From: Rubrivivax sp.
Lineage (GTDB): Bacteria; Pseudomonadota; Gammaproteobacteria; Burkholderiales; Burkholderiaceae
Direction: 5' to 3'
Assembly (NCBI GenBank): GCA_016790225.1
Contig: JAEUOZ010000063.1
Span: 1 to 58,363, forward strand
DNA length: 58,363 nucleotides
The position numbers were made by a program, and so were the translations under genes. Numbering within the stretch: position 1 is the stretch's first letter; the number at the start of each line of letters is the position of its first letter. The notes under the pieces were generated by a model. The model was given only the letters and a program-made list of their open reading frames with translations, ran no database searches and was not told the origin of the DNA. This document shows positions 48,139 through 56,895 of the stretch, in pieces.

Positions 48139-49080
48139 TCAGTACCGGATGCGGGGATCGAAGAACACGTAGGACAGGTCGACCAGCAGGTTGACCGCCA
48201 CGTAGACAAAGGAGAACAGCAGGATCACGCCCTGGATGGTGGGAAAGTCCCGCGCCAGCACGGCATCCACCGTGAGGCGCCCCAGGCCCGGGATCGCATA
48301 GACCGACTCGGTCACCACCACGCCGCCGATCAGCAGCGCGATGCCGATGCCGATGACGGTGACGATCGGCACGGCGGCATTGGCCAGGGCGTGGCGCAGC
48401 AGCACCTGGGTCTCGTGCAGGCCCTTGGCGCGCGCCGTGCGGATGTAGTCCTCGCCCAGCGTTTCCAGGACCGAGGCCCGCGTCACGCGCGCGATCAGCG
48501 CGATGTAGATGACCGACAGCGTGATCGCCGGCAGTACCAGCTGGTAGGCCCAGGCCCCCACGCCTTCGGCCAGGCGCTTGTAGCCCTGCACCGGCAGCCA
48601 GCCCAGCTCCATCGAAAAGATCCAGATCAGCAGGTAGGCCGTGACGAAGACCGGCACCGAGAAGCCGAGCACCGAGAAGGCCATCAGCGTGCGGTCCAGC
48701 CAGCCGCCCGAGCGCCAGGCGGCCAGCACGCCCAGCGGCACCGCCACCAGCACGGCCAGCGTGATCGTGATCACCGTCAGGCTCAGCGTGGGCTCCAGGC
48801 GCTGCGCGATGAGCTGGGTGACGGGCATCTTGTAGTAGTAGCTCTGGCCCAGATCACCGGTGAGCAGATGGCCGAGCCAGATGGCGTACTGCTCGACGAT
48901 GGAGCGGTCCAGCCCCAGGCTCGTGCGGATCTGCGCGATCTGCTCGGTGCTGGCGGCGTCGCCCGCCAGCACGGCCGCCGGATCGCCCGGCGTGAGGCGC
49001 AGCATCAGGAAGACCAGGATCGAGACGATCAGCAGCACCGGCAGCGTGGACAGCAGGCGGCGGCCGAGAAACTTGAACAT
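48139..49080 (-). CDS. ABC transporter permease, DppB type
   Basis: This 313-residue permease has the classical start MFKFLGRRLLSTLPVLLIVSILVF and the periplasmic segment DRSIVEQYAIWLGHLLTGDLGQS typical of DppB/OppB. The coupling motif TARAKGLHETQVLLRHALANA is near residue 220. It lies 33 bases after the decayed deacylase reading frame, in the same operon. Confidence 0.94.
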   Translation of the reverse strand: MFKFLGRRLLSTLPVLLIVSILVFLMLRLTPGDPAAVLAGDAASTEQIAQIRTSLGLDRSIVEQYAIWLGHLLTGDLGQSYYYKMPVTQLIAQRLEPTLSLTVITITLAVLVAVPLGVLAAWRSGGWLDRTLMAFSVLGFSVPVFVTAYLLIWIFSMELGWLPVQGYKRLAEGVGAWAYQLVLPAITLSVIYIALIARVTRASVLETLGEDYIRTARAKGLHETQVLLRHALANAAVPIVTVIGIGIALLIGGVVVTESVYAIPGLGRLTVDAVLARDFPTIQGVILLFSFVYVAVNLLVDLSYVFFDPRIRY

Positions 49081-49113
49081 GGCGCTGGCAGCTCCTGGGC
49101 TCTGGCCGGGTTC

Positions 49114-49580
49114 TCAGCGGGGCGCGCCGCGGCGCGGCGTGCGCTTGAGCACCTGGCCGCTGCGCGCGCCGGTGGCTGCGCCGGCACGCCAGGCCACTGC
49201 ACCATTGACCATCACCCGGTCGGCCGCCTGGCCCGGGGCCAGCATGCCGCGATCGGCCAGACCGAAGTTGCGCGCCGGCAGCCCGCTCATCTTCCAGACC
49301 GCGGTCTCCAGCGGAAAGAGCCCCAACGCCCGACTGTAGTGGCCCAGCACGCGCGGGAAGGTGCCCCACAGCCGCGGATGGGGCTTGGTGCCATGCGGAA
49401 TGCCATCCGAGCCGATCATGGTCTCGTCAAAGGCCAGGATGTGCTGCACATCGGCTTCGTCGATGGCCGGCATCACCTGGTCGGATTCGTCGCGCATGTG
49501 CGTGGCATAGAGGCCGGCGCCGCCCTGCAGCGGCGCACCGAAGGCGATGATCTCTTCGGTGCTCGCCGCTGAGGCCTGGC
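49114..49580 (-). pseudogene. Decayed N-acyl-D-amino-acid deacylase remnant
   Basis: Only pieces of a D-aminoacylase remain, in one frame. They are ASAASTEEIIAFGAPLQ and GLYATHMRDESDQ, then a direct jump to DVQHILAFDETMIGSDGIPHG and PRLWGTFPRVLGHYSR, then GMLAPGQAAD joined to RVMVNGAVAWRAG. The whole N-terminal half is missing, since a stop codon lies in frame just upstream near 49590. The middle of the metal-binding barrel and a short stretch near the C-terminus have also been lost. Complete family members have about 480 residues; about 150 remain. It lies between the binding-protein gene and the permeases, so it was probably an operon enzyme. Confidence 0.82.
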
Positions 49581-49604
49581 CCCTTGTCGATCATCGGGCG
49601 CGGA

Positions 49605-51188
49605 TCAGTTCTTCTTCAGGTTCCAGTAGATGTTGCCGTTGGTGATGAAGAAGCCGCTGATGTTCTTGCGCGCGGCCATCGGCTGGTCGTACTCGCCGAG
49701 CGTCACGTGCGTGCCGATCTCGAACATGCGCGCGTGGATCTGGTCGGCCAGCTTCTTCTTCGTCGCGTCCTCGGTGGCGCGCATGAACTGGTTGCGCAGC
49801 TCCACGAGCTTGTCGTCGGTGGCCCAGCCGAACCAGGTGCTCTTCTCGCCACGGGTGTCGGTCGTCGGGTTGGCGATCGGGCTCCACACGTCGAACGCCT
49901 GCCAGGCGGTGAGGAACATGTGCCAGCCGCCCTTGTCCGGCGCGTCCTTCTTGGCGCGGCGGCCCACCAGCGTCTGCCAGTCCATCGCCTGCAGGTCGAC
50001 CTTGAAGCCGGCCTGGCGCAGCAGCTGCGCGGCCACGTCGGGCAGCTTCTGGATCGACGCCAGGTCGGTCGGCTTCATCAGCACGATGGGCGTGCCGTCG
50101 TAGCCGCTGGCCTTCAGCAGCTCCTGCGCCTTCTTCATGTTGCTCTTGGCCTGGATGTCGCTGCCGGCGGTGCTGCCGTAGGGCGTGCCGCAGATGAACA
50201 TCGACGGGCAGGTCTTGTAGAGCTCCTTCACGCCCACCTGGGCGCGCAGGAACGGCTCCTGCGCGAACGCGGCCAGCGCCGCCTGGCGCACCTTCGGGTT
50301 GTCGAAGGGCTTGTGCAGGTGGTTGAAGCGGGCCATGTATTGCAGGCCCAGGTTGGCGTACTTCGGCAACTGGATGCTGGTGTCCTTCTTGGCCGCCTCG
50401 TACTGGTCGAAACCCAGCGCCTCGATGATGTCGACCTCGCCCTTCTGCAGCGCCGAGAGCTGCGCCTGCGCGTCGCGCAGCGCCAGGTTCCACTCGACGC
50501 GGTCGACGTAGACGCGCTTGCCACCGGCCGAACCCGACGGCGGCTCGTCGCGCGGCACGTACTTGGCGTTCTTCAGGTACACGGCCTTGTCGCCGGGCTT
50601 GAACTCGTCGCGCTTGAAGGTGTAGGGGCCGGAGCCGATGTGCTCCTCGATCTGCTTGAAGGCATCGGTCTCGGCGATGCGCTTGGGCATGATGAAGGGC
50701 ACGTTGCTCGAAGGCTTGCCCAGCGCCTCGAGCACGAAGCCGCAGGCCTCGCCGAGGAAGATGCGGAAGGTGTCCGGCGCCGGCGAGTCCATCTTCTGCA
50801 CGAACTGGATCAGCGCCGAACCCATCGCGTCGCGCTTGCCCCAGCGGGCCAGGCTGGCGATCACGTCCTCGCCGGTGACGGGCTTGCCGTCGTGGAACTC
50901 CAGGCCCTTGCGCAGCTTGAAGGTCCACAGGCGGTGGTCGGGGCTCTCGGTCCAGCTCTCGACCATCTGCGGCTTGATCTTGGCGTTCTCGTCGGTGCCG
51001 AAGAGGGTGTCGTAGATCATGTAGCCGTGGTTGCGGCTCATGTACGCGGTGGTCCAGATCGGGTCGAGGATCGCCAGGTTCGAGTGCGGCACGATGCGCA
51101 GCACGGTCTGCGCATGGGCGAGCACCGGGGCCATCAGCCCCGCGACGGAAACGAGCAGGGCGGTCGCCAGGCGGCGGGTCGGTTTCAT
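49605..51188 (-). CDS. ABC transporter substrate-binding protein (DppA/OppA family 5)
   Basis: This 527-residue periplasmic binding protein has a signal peptide (MKPTRRLATALLVSVAGLM, cleavage near AHAQ). The mature domain opens TVLRIVPHSNLAILDPIWTT and contains WTFKLRKGLEFHDGKPVTGEDV, the family 5 signature. It presents a peptide-like or other solute to the DppBC-type permeases downstream. The ATG at 51188 follows CGGAG. It is the first gene of the minus-strand transport operon. Confidence 0.94.
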   Translation of the reverse strand: MKPTRRLATALLVSVAGLMAPVLAHAQTVLRIVPHSNLAILDPIWTTAYMSRNHGYMIYDTLFGTDENAKIKPQMVESWTESPDHRLWTFKLRKGLEFHDGKPVTGEDVIASLARWGKRDAMGSALIQFVQKMDSPAPDTFRIFLGEACGFVLEALGKPSSNVPFIMPKRIAETDAFKQIEEHIGSGPYTFKRDEFKPGDKAVYLKNAKYVPRDEPPSGSAGGKRVYVDRVEWNLALRDAQAQLSALQKGEVDIIEALGFDQYEAAKKDTSIQLPKYANLGLQYMARFNHLHKPFDNPKVRQAALAAFAQEPFLRAQVGVKELYKTCPSMFICGTPYGSTAGSDIQAKSNMKKAQELLKASGYDGTPIVLMKPTDLASIQKLPDVAAQLLRQAGFKVDLQAMDWQTLVGRRAKKDAPDKGGWHMFLTAWQAFDVWSPIANPTTDTRGEKSTWFGWATDDKLVELRNQFMRATEDATKKKLADQIHARMFEIGTHVTLGEYDQPMAARKNISGFFITNGNIYWNLKKN

Positions 51189-51372
51189 CGGGACACTCCG
51201 GAACAGAGATGCATCGATTCTGTAAGACGGCTCCAGCCGGCCGCCCCAGGGCAAACACGGTAGGACCGATGCAGCAGGCGCGGTCACCACTGGTCACAGC
51301 GGCTACACGCCCGCGCAAGGTGCATGACGACCCGCCGCTCCTACACTGGTTCCCGGTTCGAGGAGGTGTCGG

Positions 51373-52284
51373 ATGCTGTCGATGGGTCGGAACGGTGCAT
51401 GGCGGGTGCGGGCGGCCCTGGGGCTGGCGGCGGCCGTGCTGGCGGCCTGCGGTGGCGGCCAGGCGGGCGGGGACCAGCCCACCGAGCGGCCGGCCATCTC
51501 GTCGACGGAGCCGCTGGGCGGCACCGACGTCACTGCCGACGACCTGATGAACTGGGCCGAGCAACGCTACCCGCAGTACTTCTGGCCGGCGCGGCCGGCG
51601 AACCAGGAACTGGCGCCCTACCTCTACCGGCTCTACGCGGGCAGCGGCAACGCGCTCGGGCTCGACGGCGACCGCGTGCACGTCTACGGCCCCATGTCGG
51701 CGTACCAGACGCTGTTCGTCGGCACGGTGGAACAGTTCGCCTGCGAGGCCAAGCCGGCCGCGTGCGCAGCGCCGTCGATCCTCTCGTGGCCGCCGTCGGC
51801 GGAAATCCTGCGTGGGCGGCCTGTGGAGTTCGACGTGCGCGTCGGCGGCGGCCCGTCGCTGCGGTACCAGTGGCTGCGCGACGGCGTGCCGATACCCGGC
51901 GCCGAGACCGCCCGGCTCTCGCTGCAGGCCGTGGCGACCGAGGACAACGGTGTGCCGTACACGCTGCGCGTGACGAACGCCCAGGGCACGGCCGTCACGC
52001 CACCGACCGTGCTCACGGTGATCCCGCCGGTGCCCGAGGCGGCGTTCGTCGCCGCGATGCAGGCCGGCGGCTGCCGCAACTGCCACGACGTGCGCAACCG
52101 GCTCGCGGGCCCGGCGATGGACGAGATCGGCCGCAAGTACGAGGCGCGGGTGGACGCCCACACCTACCTCGTGGGCCGCATCCTCAACGGCAGCAGCGGC
52201 AACTGGGGCAGCTCGATGCCGCCGAATCCGGTGTCCAACGAACTGGCGGTCATCCTCGCCTCGGGCATCCTCACGTTGAAGTGA
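51373..52284 (+). CDS. Lipoprotein with Ig-like domain and c-type cytochrome domain
   Basis: This 303-residue exported protein has a lipobox LAAC near residue 26. After a low-complexity stretch, an N-terminal domain with NWAEQRYPQYF is followed by an Ig-like domain (about 138-218, SLRYQWLRDGVPIPGAET). A compact cytochrome c domain comes last, with the haem motif CRNCH at residues 234-238 and an axial Met candidate in SSMPPNP near 279. It is probably an electron carrier or sensor anchored to a membrane. It is divergent from the binding-protein gene. Confidence 0.82.
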   Translation: MLSMGRNGAWRVRAALGLAAAVLAACGGGQAGGDQPTERPAISSTEPLGGTDVTADDLMNWAEQRYPQYFWPARPANQELAPYLYRLYAGSGNALGLDGDRVHVYGPMSAYQTLFVGTVEQFACEAKPAACAAPSILSWPPSAEILRGRPVEFDVRVGGGPSLRYQWLRDGVPIPGAETARLSLQAVATEDNGVPYTLRVTNAQGTAVTPPTVLTVIPPVPEAAFVAAMQAGGCRNCHDVRNRLAGPAMDEIGRKYEARVDAHTYLVGRILNGSSGNWGSSMPPNPVSNELAVILASGILTLK

Positions 52285-52318
52285 GGCGCCCGCGCGGCCC
52301 GGCCCCCGGGCCCGGTGC

Positions 52319-53098
52319 TCAGCCCCAGTTCGGCGCGCGCTTGTCGATGAACGCCTGCACGCCTTCCAGCGCCTCGGGGGTCATCATGTTGCAGGCCATG
52401 GTCTGCCCGGCGTCCTCGTAGGCGGCGGCGATGCCGGTTTCCAGCTGCCGGTAGAACAGCGCCTTGCCGGCGGCGATCGACACGCGCGGCTTGGCCACGA
52501 TCGAGGCGGCCAGCCGCTCGACCTCGGCGTCGAGCTGCTCCGGCGGCGCGACCCGGTTCACCAGGCCCTTGGCGCGCGCCTCCTCGGCGCCGATGAAATC
52601 GCCCGTCACCAGCATCTCGAACGCCGCCTTGCGCGACAAGTTGCGCGACAGCGGCACGCTGGGCGTGCTGCAGAAGAGGCCGACGTTGATGCCGCTCACC
52701 GCAAACCGCGCGTCGCTGGCGGCCACCGCCAGGTCGCACATCGCCACCAGCTGGCAGCCGGCCGCGGTGGCGATGCCGTGCACGCGCGCCACCACAGGCA
52801 CCGGCAGCCGCTGGATCGCCAGCATCATCGCCGTGCACTGCGCGAACAGGCGTTCGTAGTAGTCCTGCGAAGGATCTGCGCGCATCTCCTTGAGGTCGTG
52901 GCCGGCGCAGAAGGCGCGCCCGGCACCGCGCAGCACCACCACGCGGGCGGTGGCGTCGACGGCCACCTGCTCCAGCCGCGCGGCCAGTGCCGCCAGCATG
53001 CCTTCCGAGAGCGCGTTGAAGGCCTGCGGCCGGTTCAGCGTCAGCATCACCACGCCGCGCTCGTCGCGCTCGTACGTCACCAGGTCGTCTGCTGCCAT
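52319..53098 (-). CDS. Enoyl-CoA hydratase/isomerase family protein
   Basis: This 259-residue crotonase-fold enzyme has the oxyanion-hole segments GAGRAFCAGHDLKEM and GIATAAGCQLVAMCDLAVA. The position of the first catalytic Glu of hydratases reads Gln/Leu in AAGCQLV, so it may not be a classical hydratase. SGINVGLFCSTPSV resembles ECHDC3-type members. It hydrates or isomerises an acyl-CoA. It shares the strand and a short spacing with the S9 peptidase and the acyl-CoA ligase. Confidence 0.9.
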   Translation of the reverse strand: MAADDLVTYERDERGVVMLTLNRPQAFNALSEGMLAALAARLEQVAVDATARVVVLRGAGRAFCAGHDLKEMRADPSQDYYERLFAQCTAMMLAIQRLPVPVVARVHGIATAAGCQLVAMCDLAVAASDARFAVSGINVGLFCSTPSVPLSRNLSRKAAFEMLVTGDFIGAEEARAKGLVNRVAPPEQLDAEVERLAASIVAKPRVSIAAGKALFYRQLETGIAAAYEDAGQTMACNMMTPEALEGVQAFIDKRAPNWG

Positions 53099-53112
53099 CG
53101 TCGCTCTCCTGT

Positions 53113-55137
53113 TCAGCCGCCCCGCAGCACATGCTCGATGAAGGTCACCATCACGTAGAGGCGGTAGTCCGCATTCTCCTTGCGCGCGAAGCCGTGCCCC
53201 TCGTTCTCGGCGCGCAGGTACCACACCGGCGTGCCGGTGGCGCGCACGCGCTCGACGATCTGCTCGGCCTCGGTGTAGGGCACGCGCGGGTCGTTGCGGC
53301 CCTGCACGACGAGCAGCGGCCTGCGGATGCGCGCCGCGTTGGTCAGCGGCGAGATGCGGTCGAGGAAGTCGCGCATCGCGGGGTCGCGCTCGTCTCCGTA
53401 CTCGCTGCGCCGCAGGTCGCGCCGGTAGCTTTCGGTGTTCCGGAGGAACGTCACGAAGTGCGAGATGCCGACGTCGTCGATGCCCCCGGCCAGCCGGTCG
53501 CCGTGGTGCACGAGGCTCGCCAGCGCCATGTAGCCGCCGTAGCTGCCGCCCGAGACGATCACGCGCGAGGGGTCCAGGTCGGGCTGCCGCGCGATCCAGT
53601 CCAGCAGCGCGCCGATGTCCTTCACCGAATCCTCGCGCAGGCGGCCGTTGTCCAGGTCGAGGAAGGTCTTGCCGTAGCCGCTGGAGCCGCGCACGTTGGG
53701 CTGGATCACCACCAGGCCCATCTCCTCGACGAAGTAGTTCCAGCGCCCGAGGAACCCGACCTGGGCCTGCGCCTCCGGGCCACCGTGGACCTCGATCAGC
53801 ACCGGGCGGCGCCCGGCGTGGCGCGGCGGCGGCCGGTTGACCAGGCCCGAGATCGTGCGGCCGTCGAAGCTGTTCCAGCGGATGACCTGCTGGTCCCCGA
53901 AGCGCGACGGGTCGACGCCCGGCGGCGCCTCCGGCGTCGTCCAGGCCTGGCTGGTGCCGGTGGCCGGGTCCAGCACCACCACCTGGCCCGGGCCTTGAGC
54001 ACGGTCCATCTGCAGGGCCAGCAGGCCCAGCCCGCGGTGGAACGCGAGCCCTTTGACGCTGCCGGCCGGGAGCCGCGGCGCCGGCCGCTCGGTGCCGGAG
54101 GCGGCATCGAACAGCCGCAACTCCTCGCGGCCGTCGACGTTGAAGCGGGCGGCCACCGTGCGGCCGTCCTCACTGGCCTGCCAGTCGGTCGCGTCCCATG
54201 GGATGTGCGAGGACAGGCGCCTCACGCGGCCGTCGGCCAGGTCCAGCCGCATCAGCTCCAGGAACTCGCCGGCGTGGTCGCTGGCCACCCACAGGCTGCG
54301 CCCGTCGGCGGAGTACGGGCCCGGCTGGTAGGCGGCGCGCTCGGGCAGGCCGGCCGCCGGCAGCACGCGGCGGCGCTCGCCGCTGGCCACGTCGATCACC
54401 CACACCTCGCTGTCGGTGGCGGCCCGGTAGTGCATCAGCGCGATCTGACGGTCGTCGCGGGAGATCTGCGCGCCGAACCAGCCGCCGCCGGGCAGCGTGG
54501 CCACCACCCGGCGGCTGCCCGGGCGCGCCGGGTCCGTCAGCCACAGCGTGGTGTCGATCTCGCTGCGCCGCCCGCCCTGCGCGGTGCGGTCCAGCGGCAC
54601 CGAGGCCACCAGCAGCTGCGCGCTGCCGTGCAGCCAGCCCATCATCGAGTGGCGCTGGTCAGGCGGCGTGAGCAGCGTGGTCTGCCGTGTGTCCAGGTCG
54701 AGCCGGTGCAGTTGCCCGGCCTCGTTGCCGCCGCTGGATCGCTCGAACACCAGGTAGCGCCCGTCGCGCGGCTCGAAGCCGCCCTGCCACACCGGCTCGT
54801 CGCCCCGCGTCAGCTGCTGCGGCGCGCTGCCGAGGCCATCGACGAGGTACAGCTGCGGGAGCGTGTCGCCGGCCTTGCGGTGCGCCACCAGCATCTGCCG
54901 GCGCTGCGGGTGCCAGTCGACGAACGTGTGGCCGCGGAAGTCGGTGTAGCGCGCAACGCGGTCGACCAGCGCCTGCGGGATCGGCGGCACGCCCTGCAGC
55001 ACGAGGTTGGGGTTGGGCGGGAACACGGGCCCGGGCGACGTCACCGGGGCCGTCACGGGGGCCGCGGCGCAGCCGGCGAGCAGCGCCAGCGCCAGGGTCG
55101 CCCGCTGGATCCGCGTCACGCGGCGTGCGCAGCTCAT
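53113..55137 (-). CDS. S9-family prolyl oligopeptidase-like lipoprotein
   Basis: This 674-residue peptidase has a lipobox LALLAGC near residue 23. A beta-propeller of WD40-like repeats (about 60-410) leads to an alpha/beta-hydrolase domain. The catalytic Ser is in GGSYGGY near residue 531, Asp in QGRNDPRVPY near 611 and His in NEGHGF near 645. It cleaves short peptides. It starts at an ATG that overlaps the acyl-CoA ligase stop (ATGA). The huge open frame that includes it is antisense noise beyond this start. Confidence 0.92.
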   Translation of the reverse strand: MSCARRVTRIQRATLALALLAGCAAAPVTAPVTSPGPVFPPNPNLVLQGVPPIPQALVDRVARYTDFRGHTFVDWHPQRRQMLVAHRKAGDTLPQLYLVDGLGSAPQQLTRGDEPVWQGGFEPRDGRYLVFERSSGGNEAGQLHRLDLDTRQTTLLTPPDQRHSMMGWLHGSAQLLVASVPLDRTAQGGRRSEIDTTLWLTDPARPGSRRVVATLPGGGWFGAQISRDDRQIALMHYRAATDSEVWVIDVASGERRRVLPAAGLPERAAYQPGPYSADGRSLWVASDHAGEFLELMRLDLADGRVRRLSSHIPWDATDWQASEDGRTVAARFNVDGREELRLFDAASGTERPAPRLPAGSVKGLAFHRGLGLLALQMDRAQGPGQVVVLDPATGTSQAWTTPEAPPGVDPSRFGDQQVIRWNSFDGRTISGLVNRPPPRHAGRRPVLIEVHGGPEAQAQVGFLGRWNYFVEEMGLVVIQPNVRGSSGYGKTFLDLDNGRLREDSVKDIGALLDWIARQPDLDPSRVIVSGGSYGGYMALASLVHHGDRLAGGIDDVGISHFVTFLRNTESYRRDLRRSEYGDERDPAMRDFLDRISPLTNAARIRRPLLVVQGRNDPRVPYTEAEQIVERVRATGTPVWYLRAENEGHGFARKENADYRLYVMVTFIEHVLRGG

Positions 55138-56777
55138 TCGATGGCGCTGCTGCTGCGGGCCCGCTCGCGCAGCTGGAACTTCTGGATCTTGCCGGTCGAC
55201 GTCTTCGGGATCGCCTCGAAGCGGATCTCGCGCGGCACCTTGTAGCCGGCCAGCAGCGTGCGGCAGTGCGCCACCAGCTCCTCGGCGGTGGCGCTGGCGC
55301 CGGGTTGCAGTTCGACGTAGGCCAGCGGCGTCTCGCCCCACTTCGGGTCGGGCCGCGCCACCACGGCGCAGGCGGCCACCGCGGTGTGGCGGTACAGCGC
55401 GTCCTCGACCTCGATCGAGCTGATGTTCTCGCCGCCGGAGATGATGATGTCCTTGCTGCGGTCCTTGATCTTCACGTAGCGGTCGGGCTCCATCACCGCG
55501 AGGTCGCCGGTGTGGAACCAGCCGCCGGCGAATGCCTTCGCGGTGGCCGCCGGGTTCTTCAGGTAGCCCTTCATCACGATGTTGCCGCGGAACATGATCT
55601 CGCCCATGGTCTGGCCGTCGGCCGGCACGGGCTGCAGGGTCTCGGGGTCGAGCACGGTCATGCCTTCCTGCAGCATGTAGCGCACGCCCTGGCGGCCGTT
55701 GAGGCGAGTCTGCTCCGACAGCGTCTCGCCGGCCCAGCTGTCGCGCTTGACGGCCACGCTGGCGGGGCCATACACCTCGGTGAGCCCGTAGACGTGGGTG
55801 ATGTCGAAGCCCAGCCGCGCCATGCCTTCGATCATGGCCGCCGGCGGCGCCGCGCCGGCCACCATGCCGCGCACCTTCTGGGTGATGCCGGCGCGCCAGT
55901 CGGCCGGCGCGTTGACCAGCAGGTTGTGCACGATGGGCGCGGCGCAGTAGTGGTCCACGCCGTGCTCGCGCATCGCGTCGAGGATGGCCTTGGCCTCCAC
56001 GCGGCGCAGGCACACGTGGGTGCCGCCCAGCATGGCCACCGTCCAGGGGAAGCACCAGCCGTTGCAGTGGAACATCGGCAGCGTCCACAGGTACTTCGGG
56101 AAGTGCGGCATGGTCCAGGTGGCGGCGTTGCACACGGCGTTGAGGTAGGCGCCGCGGTGGTGCGTGACCACGCCCTTGGGGTCGCCCGTGGTGCCGCTGG
56201 TGTAGCTCACGGCAATGGCATCCCATTCGCTGGCCGGGCCCTGCAGGCGCTCGAGCGGCGCGTGGGCGGCCAGCCAGGCTTCGTACTCGTGCGTGCCCAG
56301 CCGATCGCCGGGGCCGGTGTACTCGCTGTCGCAGACGTCGATCACCACCGGGTGGCGGCCCTGGGCACGCAGCTGCTGCAGCGCCGGGGCGATGGTCGGC
56401 GCGAACTCGCGGTCGGTGATCAGCACCATGGCCTCGCAGTGGTTCATCTGCCAGGCCAGCAGCGCGGCGTCGAGCCGGGTGTTGAGGGTGTTCAGCACCG
56501 CGCCCAGCGCCGGAACGGCGTAGTGCGCCTCCACCATCTCGGGCGTGTTGGCCAGCATCACGCTGACGGTGCTGCCCCGGCCCACGCCCAGCGCCTGCAG
56601 CGCCGCGGCCAGGCGCGCGCTGCGCTCGCGGCACTGGGCCCAGGTGTAGCGGCGGGCGCCGTGCACCACGGCCGGCAGGTCGGCAAAGACCTCGGCGCTG
56701 CGTTCGACGAAGCTCACGGGCGACAGCGCCACGTGGTTGGCGGGGTTCGGGTCCAGGTGCTGGTCGTAGATGCTCAT
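55134..56777 (-). CDS. AMP-forming acyl-CoA synthetase
   Basis: This 547-residue ANL ligase has the phosphate loop SYTSGTTGDPKG near residue 190, VYGLTEVYGPASV near 325, and the hinge IKDRSKDIIISGGENISSIEVE near 435. The catalytic lysine region KTSTGKIQKFQLRE is at the end. Sequence style is that of medium-chain or methylmercaptopropionate-type ligases, but substrate is not assignable. It is translationally coupled to a peptidase gene, which is an odd pairing. Confidence 0.92.
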   Translation of the reverse strand: MSIYDQHLDPNPANHVALSPVSFVERSAEVFADLPAVVHGARRYTWAQCRERSARLAAALQALGVGRGSTVSVMLANTPEMVEAHYAVPALGAVLNTLNTRLDAALLAWQMNHCEAMVLITDREFAPTIAPALQQLRAQGRHPVVIDVCDSEYTGPGDRLGTHEYEAWLAAHAPLERLQGPASEWDAIAVSYTSGTTGDPKGVVTHHRGAYLNAVCNAATWTMPHFPKYLWTLPMFHCNGWCFPWTVAMLGGTHVCLRRVEAKAILDAMREHGVDHYCAAPIVHNLLVNAPADWRAGITQKVRGMVAGAAPPAAMIEGMARLGFDITHVYGLTEVYGPASVAVKRDSWAGETLSEQTRLNGRQGVRYMLQEGMTVLDPETLQPVPADGQTMGEIMFRGNIVMKGYLKNPAATAKAFAGGWFHTGDLAVMEPDRYVKIKDRSKDIIISGGENISSIEVEDALYRHTAVAACAVVARPDPKWGETPLAYVELQPGASATAEELVAHCRTLLAGYKVPREIRFEAIPKTSTGKIQKFQLRERARSSSAIE

Positions 56778-56895
56778 GAGGCGGCCTTGCGGGTGCGGGA
56801 ACGGCGCCATGGTAGTGGCGCCGGCCCCGCCGTCCCTCGGGCTTTGCCCCGCCCCGTAGGCTCGCGGGTTCCGCCCGAGAGAATGCAGCACCTCC

